NCBI GenBank assembly: GCA_046539045.1
Contig: JBKHHU010000025.1
Span: 1-25,554, forward strand
Source of the DNA: JBKHHU01 sp046539045
GTDB lineage: Bacteria > Planctomycetota > Phycisphaerae > SM23-33
Direction: 5' to 3'
DNA: 25,554 nucleotides
The notes below the pieces were generated by a model. That model searched no databases. It saw only the letters and a list, made by a program, of their open reading frames with translations, and was not told the DNA's origin. Numbering within the stretch: the stretch's first letter is position 1; each line of letters starts with the position of its first letter. Below are positions 1 to 7,064 of this stretch, in pieces. The translations under genes and the position numbers were made by a program.

Positions 1-497
1 CGGCCGACGATGACCGCTTCCTTCCCATTCAGGTCGTCACAGGTGCGTGTGAGCAGTTCCACCGCTGCCAGCGGCGTGCAGGGATAAACGAACGCGGTTC
101 CGCTGAAGAGCCTTCCGAGGTTGACCGGGTGGATGCCCTCGACATCCTTTTCGGGCGCGATCGCCAGCTGCGCCTCGGACGCGTCAAGGTGATCCGGCAG
201 GGGCATCTGGAGGATCAAACCGCTGACGGACACATCGCTGTTGAGCTTGCCGATCGCGGCAGCGAGCCCGTCCTGGGAGATATCTTCGGGCAGGTTCATC
301 AGTTCGTACACAAGCCCGGCAGATTCGCACTGGCGGGCCTGCATGTCGGTGTAGAGCTTGCTGGCAGGGTCTTCACCGACCTGCACAGCCACCAGCTTGG
401 GCGGGCGTCCGCTCCGGGTCATCTCCTCTGCTTCAGCAGCGATCGATGTGCGGATTTCCTCGGCTACGGCTTTTCCGTCAATGATGCTTGCGGGCAT
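1..497 (-). CDS. folD: FolD, methylenetetrahydrofolate dehydrogenase/cyclohydrolase (3' end cut by window edge)
   Basis: Cytosolic folate enzyme that interconverts 5,10-methylene-THF and 10-formyl-THF using NADP. The visible 165 residues match the N-terminal catalytic domain: VGEDPAS at 40-46, Tyr49, LILQMPLP at 94-101 with Gln97, KDVEGIHP at 117-124, and the start of the Rossmann domain (KEAVIVG) at the edge. The family is about 290 residues, so roughly 40 percent lies outside the window. The start is the ATG at 497, giving the usual MxASIIDGK opening. It lies 5 bp after the stop of the DUF2520 gene, so the two are probably one transcript. Odd: E. coli Tyr50/Lys54/Gln98/Asp121 correspond here to Tyr49/Gln53/Gln97/Glu120, so the catalytic lysine is missing. 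The family assignment is secure; full bifunctionality is not. Confidence 0.93.
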   Translation of the reverse strand, partial: MPASIIDGKAVAEEIRTSIAAEAEEMTRSGRPPKLVAVQVGEDPASKLYTDMQARQCESAGLVYELMNLPEDISQDGLAAAIGKLNSDVSVSGLILQMPLPDHLDASEAQLAIAPEKDVEGIHPVNLGRLFSGTAFVYPCTPLAAVELLTRTCDDLNGKEAVIVG

Positions 498-502
498 ATT
501 CG

Positions 503-1393
503 TCAGTCCTTCGCTTCCTTGGCTAACAGTTGCAGGATCTGCTCTCGGCGATCCCGATCGATGGTTCCTTTGCGTCCGGCCAGTTCGGCAGTCCACGCTC
601 CGGCAGCGCGGTAGAGGCGTTGCAGAGCGGCGGGGGCGTCGGAAAGGGCGGACAGATGATTGGCGAGTGTCTGCACGTCGCCGCGAGCGACCGGGCCGGT
701 CAACGCCGACTCGGTCCCGATCCGGGCGGTGTTGTCGACGGTGGCACGGACCAGCGGTTCGAGAGCCTCCCATGCGGTGGCCCGGTCGATCCCGGCAAGC
801 TCTGCCGTCGCCAGCGATGCGTCCAGCAGGCCCACCAGGTAGTTACATGCCGTCACCGCGGCGGCGTGGTAGAGGGTCTTGCCCTCGGCTGAGACGACTT
901 TCACCTTCCGGGCGATGCGTTCAGCCAGCGGTAGAAGCAATTCCAGCGCCGCCTGGTCGCCCTGGCAGAAGATGAAGGCGTCGGCGAGCTTCTCGGCGCC
1001 CGACGCGGCATCGGGGAAGGTCTGGAGCGGATGCATGGAGGCGACCGGGCAGCCAAGATCGGCCGCCGGTTGAAGCACGCTGCTGCCCAGCGCACCGGAA
1101 CAGTGCACGATGGTGCTTCGGCCGGCGATCGCGCTTCGCCGGACCAGTTGCCGGCAGACCGGTCCGATGGCATCGTCCGGAACGGTCAGGAAAACCAGCC
1201 CCTCGGTCAGGTTCACCGCGTCCAGATCTGCGGGCGCTGCCGGTGCGCCGATATCGGCAGCCGCTTGGCGAGTGTTCGCGGCGTTCCTGCCGGCGACGGT
1301 GGTCACGATGTAACCCGCTCGGGCCGCACAGATTCCCAAAGCCGTACCGACCCGCCCCGGGCCGACGATCGCAATGTCGGGTTTCTCGCTCAT
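503..1393 (-). CDS. Rossmann-like / DUF2520 domain protein
   Basis: Predicted cytosolic NAD(P)-binding protein of 296 residues, the usual size for DUF2520 proteins. The N-terminal Rossmann domain shows DIAIVGPGRVGTALG at about 6-20. Next come FLTVPDDAIG near 68-77 and IVHCSGALGS near 94-103. The helical C-terminal DUF2520 half carries YHAAAVTACNYLVGLL. This architecture resembles ketopantoate reductase and F420-dependent NADP reductases, but the substrate of the family is not known to me. The ATG at 1393 is kept because the fold begins right after it, though no strong Shine-Dalgarno is visible. It is the first gene of a pair with folD (5 bp gap). In other bacteria this family often lies near pan genes; no pan gene is visible here. 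Confidence 0.85.
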   Translation of the reverse strand: MSEKPDIAIVGPGRVGTALGICAARAGYIVTTVAGRNAANTRQAAADIGAPAAPADLDAVNLTEGLVFLTVPDDAIGPVCRQLVRRSAIAGRSTIVHCSGALGSSVLQPAADLGCPVASMHPLQTFPDAASGAEKLADAFIFCQGDQAALELLLPLAERIARKVKVVSAEGKTLYHAAAVTACNYLVGLLDASLATAELAGIDRATAWEALEPLVRATVDNTARIGTESALTGPVARGDVQTLANHLSALSDAPAALQRLYRAAGAWTAELAGRKGTIDRDRREQILQLLAKEAKD

Positions 1394-1467
1394 AACAGGC
1401 AGGAAGGTACCCGCTGAAGGGCGAGTGCGTCAAGTATCGCCACGGGCAAGTCTTGACCGCGGCTGGC

Positions 1468-1869
1468 TCATCGGGGCATGAGAACGGTGTCGATTTCGTG
1501 GATCACGCCGTTGTCGGCCTTGATGTCCGGACGGATGACTTTGGCGTCGTTAACGTAAATCCCATCCAGATCCCGGACGCTGACGTCCTCGCCTTCGACC
1601 GTCCGCATGCTGATCATGTGCCGGACTTCTTCGGCGTCGTGGGCGCCGCTGGCGACATGATATTCGATGATCTTCCTCAGCCGTGGGATGTCACTCATCA
1701 GCTCCTCGCGAAGGGAGTAGGGTATCTTGCTGAAGGCGTCGTCGTCCGGGGCAAACAGGGTGAAAGGTCCGTGCTCGGTCAGTTCGCGGTCCAGACCGGT
1801 CGCTTCCAGGGCCTTGGCCAGCATCCGGAACCGTCCGACTTCCTTGGTCTTGTCGAGCAGAGTGGTCAT
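1468..1869 (-). CDS. Single fasciclin (FAS1) domain protein
   Basis: A 133-residue protein made of one FAS1 domain. It shows the two conserved FAS1 segments: GPFTLFAPDDDAF (34-46) and IKADNGVIHEIDTVLMP (116-132), with the IIEYHVASG element between. FAS1 domains mediate adhesion or ligand binding and are usually exported, but no signal peptide is visible here, so this copy looks cytosolic or leaderless. The frame is open to an ATG at 1944, but I chose 1869: the domain begins there (MTTLLDKTKEVGRF) and AGAAAGAAG-like purine sequence precedes it, while the 25 extra residues are not signal-like. It lies 125 bp downstream of the metallo-beta-lactamase gene on the same strand and may be the last gene of that transcript. 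Confidence 0.88.
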   Translation of the reverse strand: MTTLLDKTKEVGRFRMLAKALEATGLDRELTEHGPFTLFAPDDDAFSKIPYSLREELMSDIPRLRKIIEYHVASGAHDAEEVRHMISMRTVEGEDVSVRDLDGIYVNDAKVIRPDIKADNGVIHEIDTVLMPR

Positions 1870-1994
1870 GGCACGCTTCTTTCTGCGCGCATGTGGCGCG
1901 ATGGAATGATATGCAACGTACCGAAATCCGTTGGAATCCTTCACTCCATTGTAGCTTGTCCGGTAGCCTCAGGCGGAAGTTTCCGCCCCGATCG

Positions 1995-3389
1995 CTACAA
2001 CTCGAATCGAGCGCCGGGGCCCGGCACGTGCACGTTCGAGCAGCCGAGTTCCAGCAGCGTGTCCCGCATGACGTCCATGCGCGCTCCTTCCCCATGCACC
2101 ACGAACGCGCCTTTGAGCTTCGGCGCCAGCGGCCCGTAGAGACGCGCGAAATCCTCCCGATCGGCGTGGGCGCTGAAGCCGTTGAGCACCTCCACGCGGC
2201 AGAGCAGTTTATACATCCGCCCGTAGATCTTCAGTTCCTCTCGGCGCTCCACGATGCGACGGCCCAGCGTGTGCTCGGCCATGAACCCGACGACGCAGAC
2301 GGTGTTGGCTTCGTCCTCGATGTTGTTCTTGAGGTGGTGGAGGACGCGTCCGGCTTCGCACATGCCGCTGGATGCGATGATGACGCACGGCTCGTCGATG
2401 CTGTTGAGCGCTTTGGACTCCGACACGTCGGTGATGTACTTGACCAGCCCGCCGCCGAAGATGTCCCCGGCCTGCAGCCAGAAGTCGCGGGCTTCGCTGT
2501 CGTAGCATTCGGGGTGCTTGCCGAACACGTGGGTCGCATTGGTGCTCAGCGGAGAATCCACGAAGATCAGCAGCGGCTTGAGCTTGCCTTCCGCCACGGC
2601 TTGGGCCAGGAAGTACACCAGGTTCTGGGTCCGCCCGACGCTGAAGGCGGGGATGATGACTTTCCCACCGGCCTGGCGGGTCTGGTTGATGATCCAGACC
2701 AACTGGTCTTTCATGTCGGTCGGATTGGCGTGTCGCTTGTCGGCGTAGGTGCTCTCGGTGATCAGGTAGTCCACCTCCGGTAGCGGCTCCGGGGGGTTCT
2801 TCAGGATGGGCATGGAGAACCGGCCGAGATCGCCGGTGTAGAGGATTCGGACCGGATCGGACTGCTCGATCTCCACCAGCAGGCAGGCCGAGCCGAGAAT
2901 GTGTCCGGCGTCGAGAAACTCCGCCGTCGCGCCGGGGGCGAACTCGAATTTCTCGCCATAGGGGATCGAGCGGAAATGCTTCCACGCCTTCTTTGCGTCT
3001 TCGACGGTGTAGAGCGGCTCGATTCTGTCCTCTTCGGTGCGGGCCCGCTTCTCGTTCCAGTAACGGGCGTCCTCTTCCTGGATGTGTCCGCTGTCGGCCA
3101 GCATGATCTCGCACAGGTCGCACGTGGCGGCGGTTGCGTACACCTTCCCGCGGAACTTCTGCTTCACCAGCTGCGGGATGTTCCCGCTGTGATCGATGTG
3201 AGAATGCGTCAGCAGAACGGACTTCAACTCGCTCGGCCGGACGGGGAAGCTCCGGTTGCGGTCCCAGAAATCCTGTCTGCGGCCCTGGTAGAGCCCGCAA
3301 TCCATGGCCACCGGACCGTCGTCCAGGTGAAGGATGTGATGTGAACCGGTAACCGTTCGTGCCGCGCCGTGAAACTCAATACTCGCCAT
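1995..3389 (-). CDS. MBL-fold / beta-CASP RNA-processing hydrolase
   Basis: Predicted zinc-dependent ribonuclease of the beta-CASP branch of the metallo-beta-lactamase superfamily (464 residues, normal length), probably cytosolic and acting on RNA. The metal site is clear: THSHIDH (61-67), His163 in LDAGHILGS, Asp187 in YTGDLGR. The beta-CASP insert begins around ESTYADKRH (212-220). It is followed by the C-terminal RNA-metabolising motifs GFSAHADRED (His408) and VVHGE (His432). A GGAG lies 6 nt before the ATG at 3389. It starts 48 bp after the GH3 gene and shares its strand, so co-transcription is likely, although the functions do not obviously connect. Endo- or exonuclease preference cannot be read from the sequence. 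Confidence 0.92.
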   Translation of the reverse strand: MASIEFHGAARTVTGSHHILHLDDGPVAMDCGLYQGRRQDFWDRNRSFPVRPSELKSVLLTHSHIDHSGNIPQLVKQKFRGKVYATAATCDLCEIMLADSGHIQEEDARYWNEKRARTEEDRIEPLYTVEDAKKAWKHFRSIPYGEKFEFAPGATAEFLDAGHILGSACLLVEIEQSDPVRILYTGDLGRFSMPILKNPPEPLPEVDYLITESTYADKRHANPTDMKDQLVWIINQTRQAGGKVIIPAFSVGRTQNLVYFLAQAVAEGKLKPLLIFVDSPLSTNATHVFGKHPECYDSEARDFWLQAGDIFGGGLVKYITDVSESKALNSIDEPCVIIASSGMCEAGRVLHHLKNNIEDEANTVCVVGFMAEHTLGRRIVERREELKIYGRMYKLLCRVEVLNGFSAHADREDFARLYGPLAPKLKGAFVVHGEGARMDVMRDTLLELGCSNVHVPGPGARFEL

Positions 3390-3437
3390 AAAATCTCCAG
3401 CGTCTGTCCGCCCGGGGCGGATGCGCCCGCTACAGCG

Positions 3438-5090
3438 CTATTCCCGAACCTGCGATGCGTCGCAGGCTTCATTGATGACATCGGTCAAGAGGTACTGGTG
3501 CTTGTATTGTTCTGCTCGTCCGCGACGTGTGCGGATGAGATCCTGCTCTTCCCGTTCCAGGGTGCCGGGCTGCTCCAGCTGAACCTGCACCGGCCCCAGG
3601 CGGCCGGACTCGCGCTTGGAGGCATACTCCACGTTCTGACGGGCCAGTTCATCGTCCAGTGCTTGGGCAAGCGCCTCGGCTTTGTGCCGGTCGGAACCGC
3701 CGATCCGCAGGAGATAATGCGGGGTCTGAGCAAAGCGTCCCTGCAGGGAGAAAATGCTCGCTTCTGGGCAGGCCCGGGCCATCGCCTCGACCACCTGCCG
3801 CTCGGTGAGCTTCTCGCCGGTCATGTTGGCGGTGTTTTTGCCCCGGCAGAGGAATTCAAGCACCGGGCTCCCTCCGAACCGGTCGACCACGCGCACCCGG
3901 TCGTCCAGATTATACCGCCACAGCCCGGTGTAGTTGCTGAAGACCAGGAAATACTCCTGCCCGACCTCCGTCTGCTCGGCCGTCACTGTCAGTGCCGACG
4001 CCTGCCCGTGATTCCCAGCCGGGATGAACTCCAGGAAATTGCCCGTGATCTCCGCGATCCCGCCGGGCGAGTTCGCCTCCATCGGGATCGTGAAGCGTCC
4101 CTCCGAAGCCAGCAACCCGATATCCCGCACCGGTACGTCCCCAAAGAGTTCTCTCAGTCGCGGTTGATAGAGCCAGAGCGTTCCACCGGTCCAGTTGCCA
4201 AGGAATGCAAGGTTCCAGAAGTGACGCGGCAGGAGCCTGCCCTCGTTCCGCAGGGCGCTGCGCAGTCGCTCGGCCAGCGGCTTGTTCGGCCGGAAGCGGA
4301 ACTGCTCGCGGACCTCAGCCGGCAGCGGACTGGGCGGCCGGAGCTGACCGGTGGCGATGTCCTCAACCAGGCGGTCGGCATGGCGGTTGGCGATGTCGAT
4401 GAGTTTGATGGTCGTCGACGGGTTGGCGGTGGTGATGAAGGATACATCTCGCGGGATCGCGCACCGCATGATCGTGTAGTAGCGGGATTCGTGGTCGTCG
4501 ATCAGCGCGGCCTGAGCGGGGGCGGCGTACATCCGGCGGACCACCCGCTTCTGCCGAAGACTCAGCAGACCGCTGACAGCCCCGCACGGCAGACCGGTGG
4601 GCGAATTCTCCTCCCGCATCCGACTGGTCACCTGCAGCAGAGGACGCAGCCACGCTTCTTTATGCTGGTCGAAAGCCGCCCGTCCCCAGATGTTCCACCC
4701 GCGCCGCATTTCAGTGGCGAATCGTTCGGTGACGGGGATGTACTTCGGCGAGCCGGTAGTCCCGGAAGTCATGGAGAACATCAGCGGCGGCTGATCCGCG
4801 GGCAGCAGGGCGGTGGTCCGTCCTTGCAGAACCTTGTCCACGTACGGTTTGAGGCTGTCGTACTCGTTGATGGGCACGGCTTTGCGAAAGTCGTCAACCG
4901 AGCGGATCTTTGCGAATCCGTGCTTTCTGCCGAACTCGGTTTCTTCGTGCATTCGCAACAGACGCAGCAGGAACCGCTCCTGGACCTCCGCGGTGCGACG
5001 GTGCGCAGCGAGGAAGGCGTTGTACTGCCGTCGCGCATGCCGACCCGCAACAAACGCCACCGGCCTGAGCAATGTCCTTTTCAATCCCAT
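3438..5090 (-). CDS. GH3-family acyl-adenylating enzyme
   Basis: A 550-residue member of the GH3 superfamily, ATP-dependent enzymes that adenylate a carboxylic acid and usually transfer it to an amino acid or another acceptor. Visible landmarks are the P-loop FSMTSGTTGSPKYIPVT (105-121), the segment ASEGRF with the following PGGIAE-GNFLEFIP, YTGLWRYNLDDRVRV, and the C-terminal GKNTANMTGEKLTE. Length and order match the plant family (jasmonate/auxin conjugases); bacterial members are common but mostly uncharacterised, so the acid and acceptor are unknown. It lies 48 bp after the alpha/beta hydrolase and 48 bp before the metallo-beta-lactamase gene, all on the minus strand. A GGAAGGA lies about 13 nt before the ATG, rather far. 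The hydrolase could act on the conjugate made by this enzyme, but that is inference. Confidence 0.9.
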   Translation of the reverse strand: MGLKRTLLRPVAFVAGRHARRQYNAFLAAHRRTAEVQERFLLRLLRMHEETEFGRKHGFAKIRSVDDFRKAVPINEYDSLKPYVDKVLQGRTTALLPADQPPLMFSMTSGTTGSPKYIPVTERFATEMRRGWNIWGRAAFDQHKEAWLRPLLQVTSRMREENSPTGLPCGAVSGLLSLRQKRVVRRMYAAPAQAALIDDHESRYYTIMRCAIPRDVSFITTANPSTTIKLIDIANRHADRLVEDIATGQLRPPSPLPAEVREQFRFRPNKPLAERLRSALRNEGRLLPRHFWNLAFLGNWTGGTLWLYQPRLRELFGDVPVRDIGLLASEGRFTIPMEANSPGGIAEITGNFLEFIPAGNHGQASALTVTAEQTEVGQEYFLVFSNYTGLWRYNLDDRVRVVDRFGGSPVLEFLCRGKNTANMTGEKLTERQVVEAMARACPEASIFSLQGRFAQTPHYLLRIGGSDRHKAEALAQALDDELARQNVEYASKRESGRLGPVQVQLEQPGTLEREEQDLIRTRRGRAEQYKHQYLLTDVINEACDASQVRE

Positions 5091-5138
5091 ACTTCGTTTG
5101 GTTGTCCTTCCAGCATCGGCGGCTCTGCGGCCCAGCCG

Positions 5139-6209
5139 TCAGGCTACCTGGGAATCTTTCGGTGCGGTGATCTCTGCCGAGGCGACCGCTTCCTCCGACA
5201 GGTGCTTGCGGAAGAAAGCCACCGTCCGCTGGGCATACTCCCGAGGCTGGGCGATCACCGACTGATTGTGCTTGGCACCTTCGACGAACCACGCGTACTT
5301 CGGCGACGGCGCTTCCACGTGCAGCAGTTCGCTCTGATCAACGCGGATATAACTGTCCTTCCGCCCGTGGATGAACAGCACCGGTCTGTGTTGCATCTCC
5401 CGCAGGGCTCTGCGTACCGAAGGGTACCGACATCCGAGCTTCCTTTGGGCGGTGTGCACCAGCATCCACGTCAGGAACCGCCAGAACCACTCCGGGTGGT
5501 TCTCGTAGACCAGCTTAATGCGGGCGAAAATGTGCGCCCAGCGTTTCATGAAAGCGGTGATGGTCGTCTCGGTGCAGAATCCGCTGTCGCAGGCGATCGC
5601 CTTGATATTCGGATCGCTGGCGGCAGCCAGAATGGCCGAACCCGCCCCCCGGGAGATGCCGAAGATCCCGATCTTCGCCGGCTTGCCTTCCGAGGCCAGT
5701 TGCTGCTCCACGTAACCGCAGGCGCCGAGCGTGTCGCCCAATTCCTTATCGCTGGGCCATTGCAGCGGTTTGTACTTGCCCGGAAGAGAGCTTTCGCCGT
5801 GGCCGCGATAGTCGAAGGTGAATACGTCGAATCCGGCTTCGATAAGAGGTCGGGCATAACGGGCGCAACTGTACATGTCCGAGCGGTACTCGTGACAGAA
5901 CACAATGGTGCCCTTGTAGTTCGCGCGATTGCGCGTCCGGAGGTGCATTCCGCGCAGGCTTGTTCCGTCGTAGCTGCGGAAGCGAACCACCTCCCCGTGC
6001 AGCGGAGTGAAATCCACCGGACCCATCAGCAGCGGAGGAGGGCAATCCACGAAGATGTTGTAGCTGATCTTGATGTACCTGGCCAAGACCTGGCAGAAGA
6101 AGATGCCCAAGCTCAGCAGCGTCAGCGCAATAGCAACCGCTGCCCAGTTGCGGGTCACCCAGTCCAGTATCGCCAGCTCCTGCCCGGCGGCCGTGTACAA
6201 ATTGCCCAT
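5139..6209 (-). CDS. Membrane-anchored alpha/beta hydrolase
   Basis: A 356-residue serine hydrolase with one N-terminal membrane helix (about residues 22-44, AAVAIALTLLSLGIFF) followed by an alpha/beta-hydrolase domain. The catalytic triad can be read: nucleophile Ser186 in GISRG, Asp285 in HGRKD, His314 in GAKHNQ. The oxyanion region is FCHEYRSD, and FDYRGHGES precedes the nucleophile, as in BAAT/prolyl-oligopeptidase-like and YqkD-type hydrolases. Substrate unknown; an ester or amide is expected. The start at 6209 is preferred over an upstream in-frame ATG at 6281 because GGAGAG lies about 5 nt before it and the extra residues are not conserved-looking. It is probably the first gene of an operon with GH3 and the metallo-beta-lactamase; a promoter-like pair lies at 6247-6275. 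Confidence 0.86.
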   Translation of the reverse strand: MGNLYTAAGQELAILDWVTRNWAAVAIALTLLSLGIFFCQVLARYIKISYNIFVDCPPPLLMGPVDFTPLHGEVVRFRSYDGTSLRGMHLRTRNRANYKGTIVFCHEYRSDMYSCARYARPLIEAGFDVFTFDYRGHGESSLPGKYKPLQWPSDKELGDTLGACGYVEQQLASEGKPAKIGIFGISRGAGSAILAAASDPNIKAIACDSGFCTETTITAFMKRWAHIFARIKLVYENHPEWFWRFLTWMLVHTAQRKLGCRYPSVRRALREMQHRPVLFIHGRKDSYIRVDQSELLHVEAPSPKYAWFVEGAKHNQSVIAQPREYAQRTVAFFRKHLSEEAVASAEITAPKDSQVA

Positions 6210-6246
6210 GCACTCTCCGTGACGAGAAACGTCTAGTCGTTCCACA

Positions 6247-6275
6247 AGAATACACCTGCCACGCGAGTGAATCAA
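6247..6275 (-). promoter_or_regulatory. Sigma-70-like promoter for the hydrolase-GH3 operon
   Basis: Read on the minus strand: TTGATT at 6275-6270, a 17-nt spacer, then TATTCT at 6252-6247. Each hexamer matches consensus at 4 of 6 positions and the spacer is optimal. It ends 37 bp before the chosen start at 6209 and so supports that start over 6281, which would lie upstream of the promoter. Confidence 0.45.
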
Positions 6276-6368
6276 GACCAAGCGGACCGGCTTGGCTGAG
6301 GCGGTAATGCTTGCATTTGACGTCGGTTCGGATAGCCTGAGAGGACTTCAACAAACCAGGAGCAGACC

Positions 6369-6523
6369 ATGTCTGAACAGCCCAACGTGATCGTGATTGT
6401 CGCCGACGATACGGGGTCTGGATCGATCTCCTTGCAGGAGAAGCCGGACTTCGCCGCATGATGCACGAGCTGGAATGCTGGTTTGAGAACGTCAATACCG
6501 AACGAAAGGCCCTGGTGGAATGA
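6369..6523 (+). pseudogene. Internally deleted sulfatase remnant
   Basis: Only the two ends of a sulfatase-type gene remain. An ATG at 6369, preceded by AGGAG, opens with MSEQPNVIVIVADDTG, the classical N-terminus of formylglycine-dependent sulfatases (two metal-binding Asp). After about 6415 the frame changes: frame one stops at 6461. The other frame (from about 6416) reads a typical helical C-terminus (RRMMHELECWFENVNTE) ending at TGA 6521-6523. The whole middle, including the Cys/Ser-x-Pro-x-Arg formylglycine motif, is absent. A normal sulfatase has about 450-500 residues, so some 400 are missing. The C-terminal frame overlaps the next gene start by ATGA, showing that it was once translated and coupled. 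No product with sulfatase activity is possible. Confidence 0.75.
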
Positions 6524-6861
6524 GTAACGGCGAACTGGAACAGAGGGAAACGCGATCGCCCGTGAAGCTGTATCTGCTCTTTCTGGCGGTGCTGATCGCC
6601 ACCGGGATCGAACTGCTTCTCTGGGGCGGATATGCCGCCTCGCTGCAGCAGCGGGCAGGAAGGGCGGAAGAGGGATTCACTTGGCTGGTGCGGGCGGGCG
6701 TGATGGTCGCGGCGCTGTCCTGGGTGATCGGCGCGTTGGGTTATTGGCTGACCCGGAGAAGCGGAGCCAAGGCCATTTGGGCGGCGGTGGTGCTTCTGGC
6801 GCTTGTCAGCATCGCCCATTTTCTGGGCAGCATGCTGATCCGGATGGAGTATCTGCAGTAG
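6520..6861 (+). CDS. Small membrane protein, three predicted helices
   Basis: A 113-residue protein that I do not recognise. A charged N-terminus (residues 1-15) is followed by three hydrophobic segments: about 17-36 (LYLLFLAVLIATGIELLLW), 55-76 (WLVRAGVMVAALSWVIGALGYW) and 84-107 (AIWAAVVLLALVSIAHFLGSML). This indicates an inner-membrane protein. The ATG at 6520 overlaps the stop of the deleted sulfatase (ATGA), so it was probably translated by coupling to that gene. With the sulfatase now broken, its expression may be changed. No motif suggests a function. Confidence 0.72.
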   Translation: MSNGELEQRETRSPVKLYLLFLAVLIATGIELLLWGGYAASLQQRAGRAEEGFTWLVRAGVMVAALSWVIGALGYWLTRRSGAKAIWAAVVLLALVSIAHFLGSMLIRMEYLQ

Positions 6862-6953
6862 ATGTGCGATCTGTTTAGCAGTGATGCAGGAGATGCGTGA
6901 CAAGGATCGTTCCAGATGAACTCGGGTTCTCCGGCGCGAGCCTTTGCGTTGTA

Positions 6954-7004
6954 CAGGCCAACGGCCTGGCATAACTGAAGCGAAGGGCAGAGCGGCCTGG
7001 CCGC
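6954..7004. repeat. Two short perfect inverted repeats downstream of the small membrane gene
   Basis: CAGGCC-AAC-GGCCTG at 6954-6968 and GCGGCC-T-GGCCGC at 6992-7004 are small GC hairpins between the ends of two convergent genes (stops at 6861 and 7065). A third palindrome, CGCCCGCGGGCG, lies at 7050-7061 directly after the ketosynthase stop. None has a T-run, so a factor-independent terminator is not proven, but their position between convergent genes fits transcript-end structures. Confidence 0.35.
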
Positions 7005-7064
7005 AGGCGGTGGATTGATCCGACCCGCCAGCCTGTTCTCATGCGGTTTCGCCCGCGGGCGGTG

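Noticed and set aside
3369..6236. A 955-codon plus-strand open frame opposite the GH3 and hydrolase genes
   Set aside because: It is antisense to three clear protein families, has low-complexity Gly/Arg/Pro-rich content and no domain; GC-rich codon bias leaves the opposite frame open.
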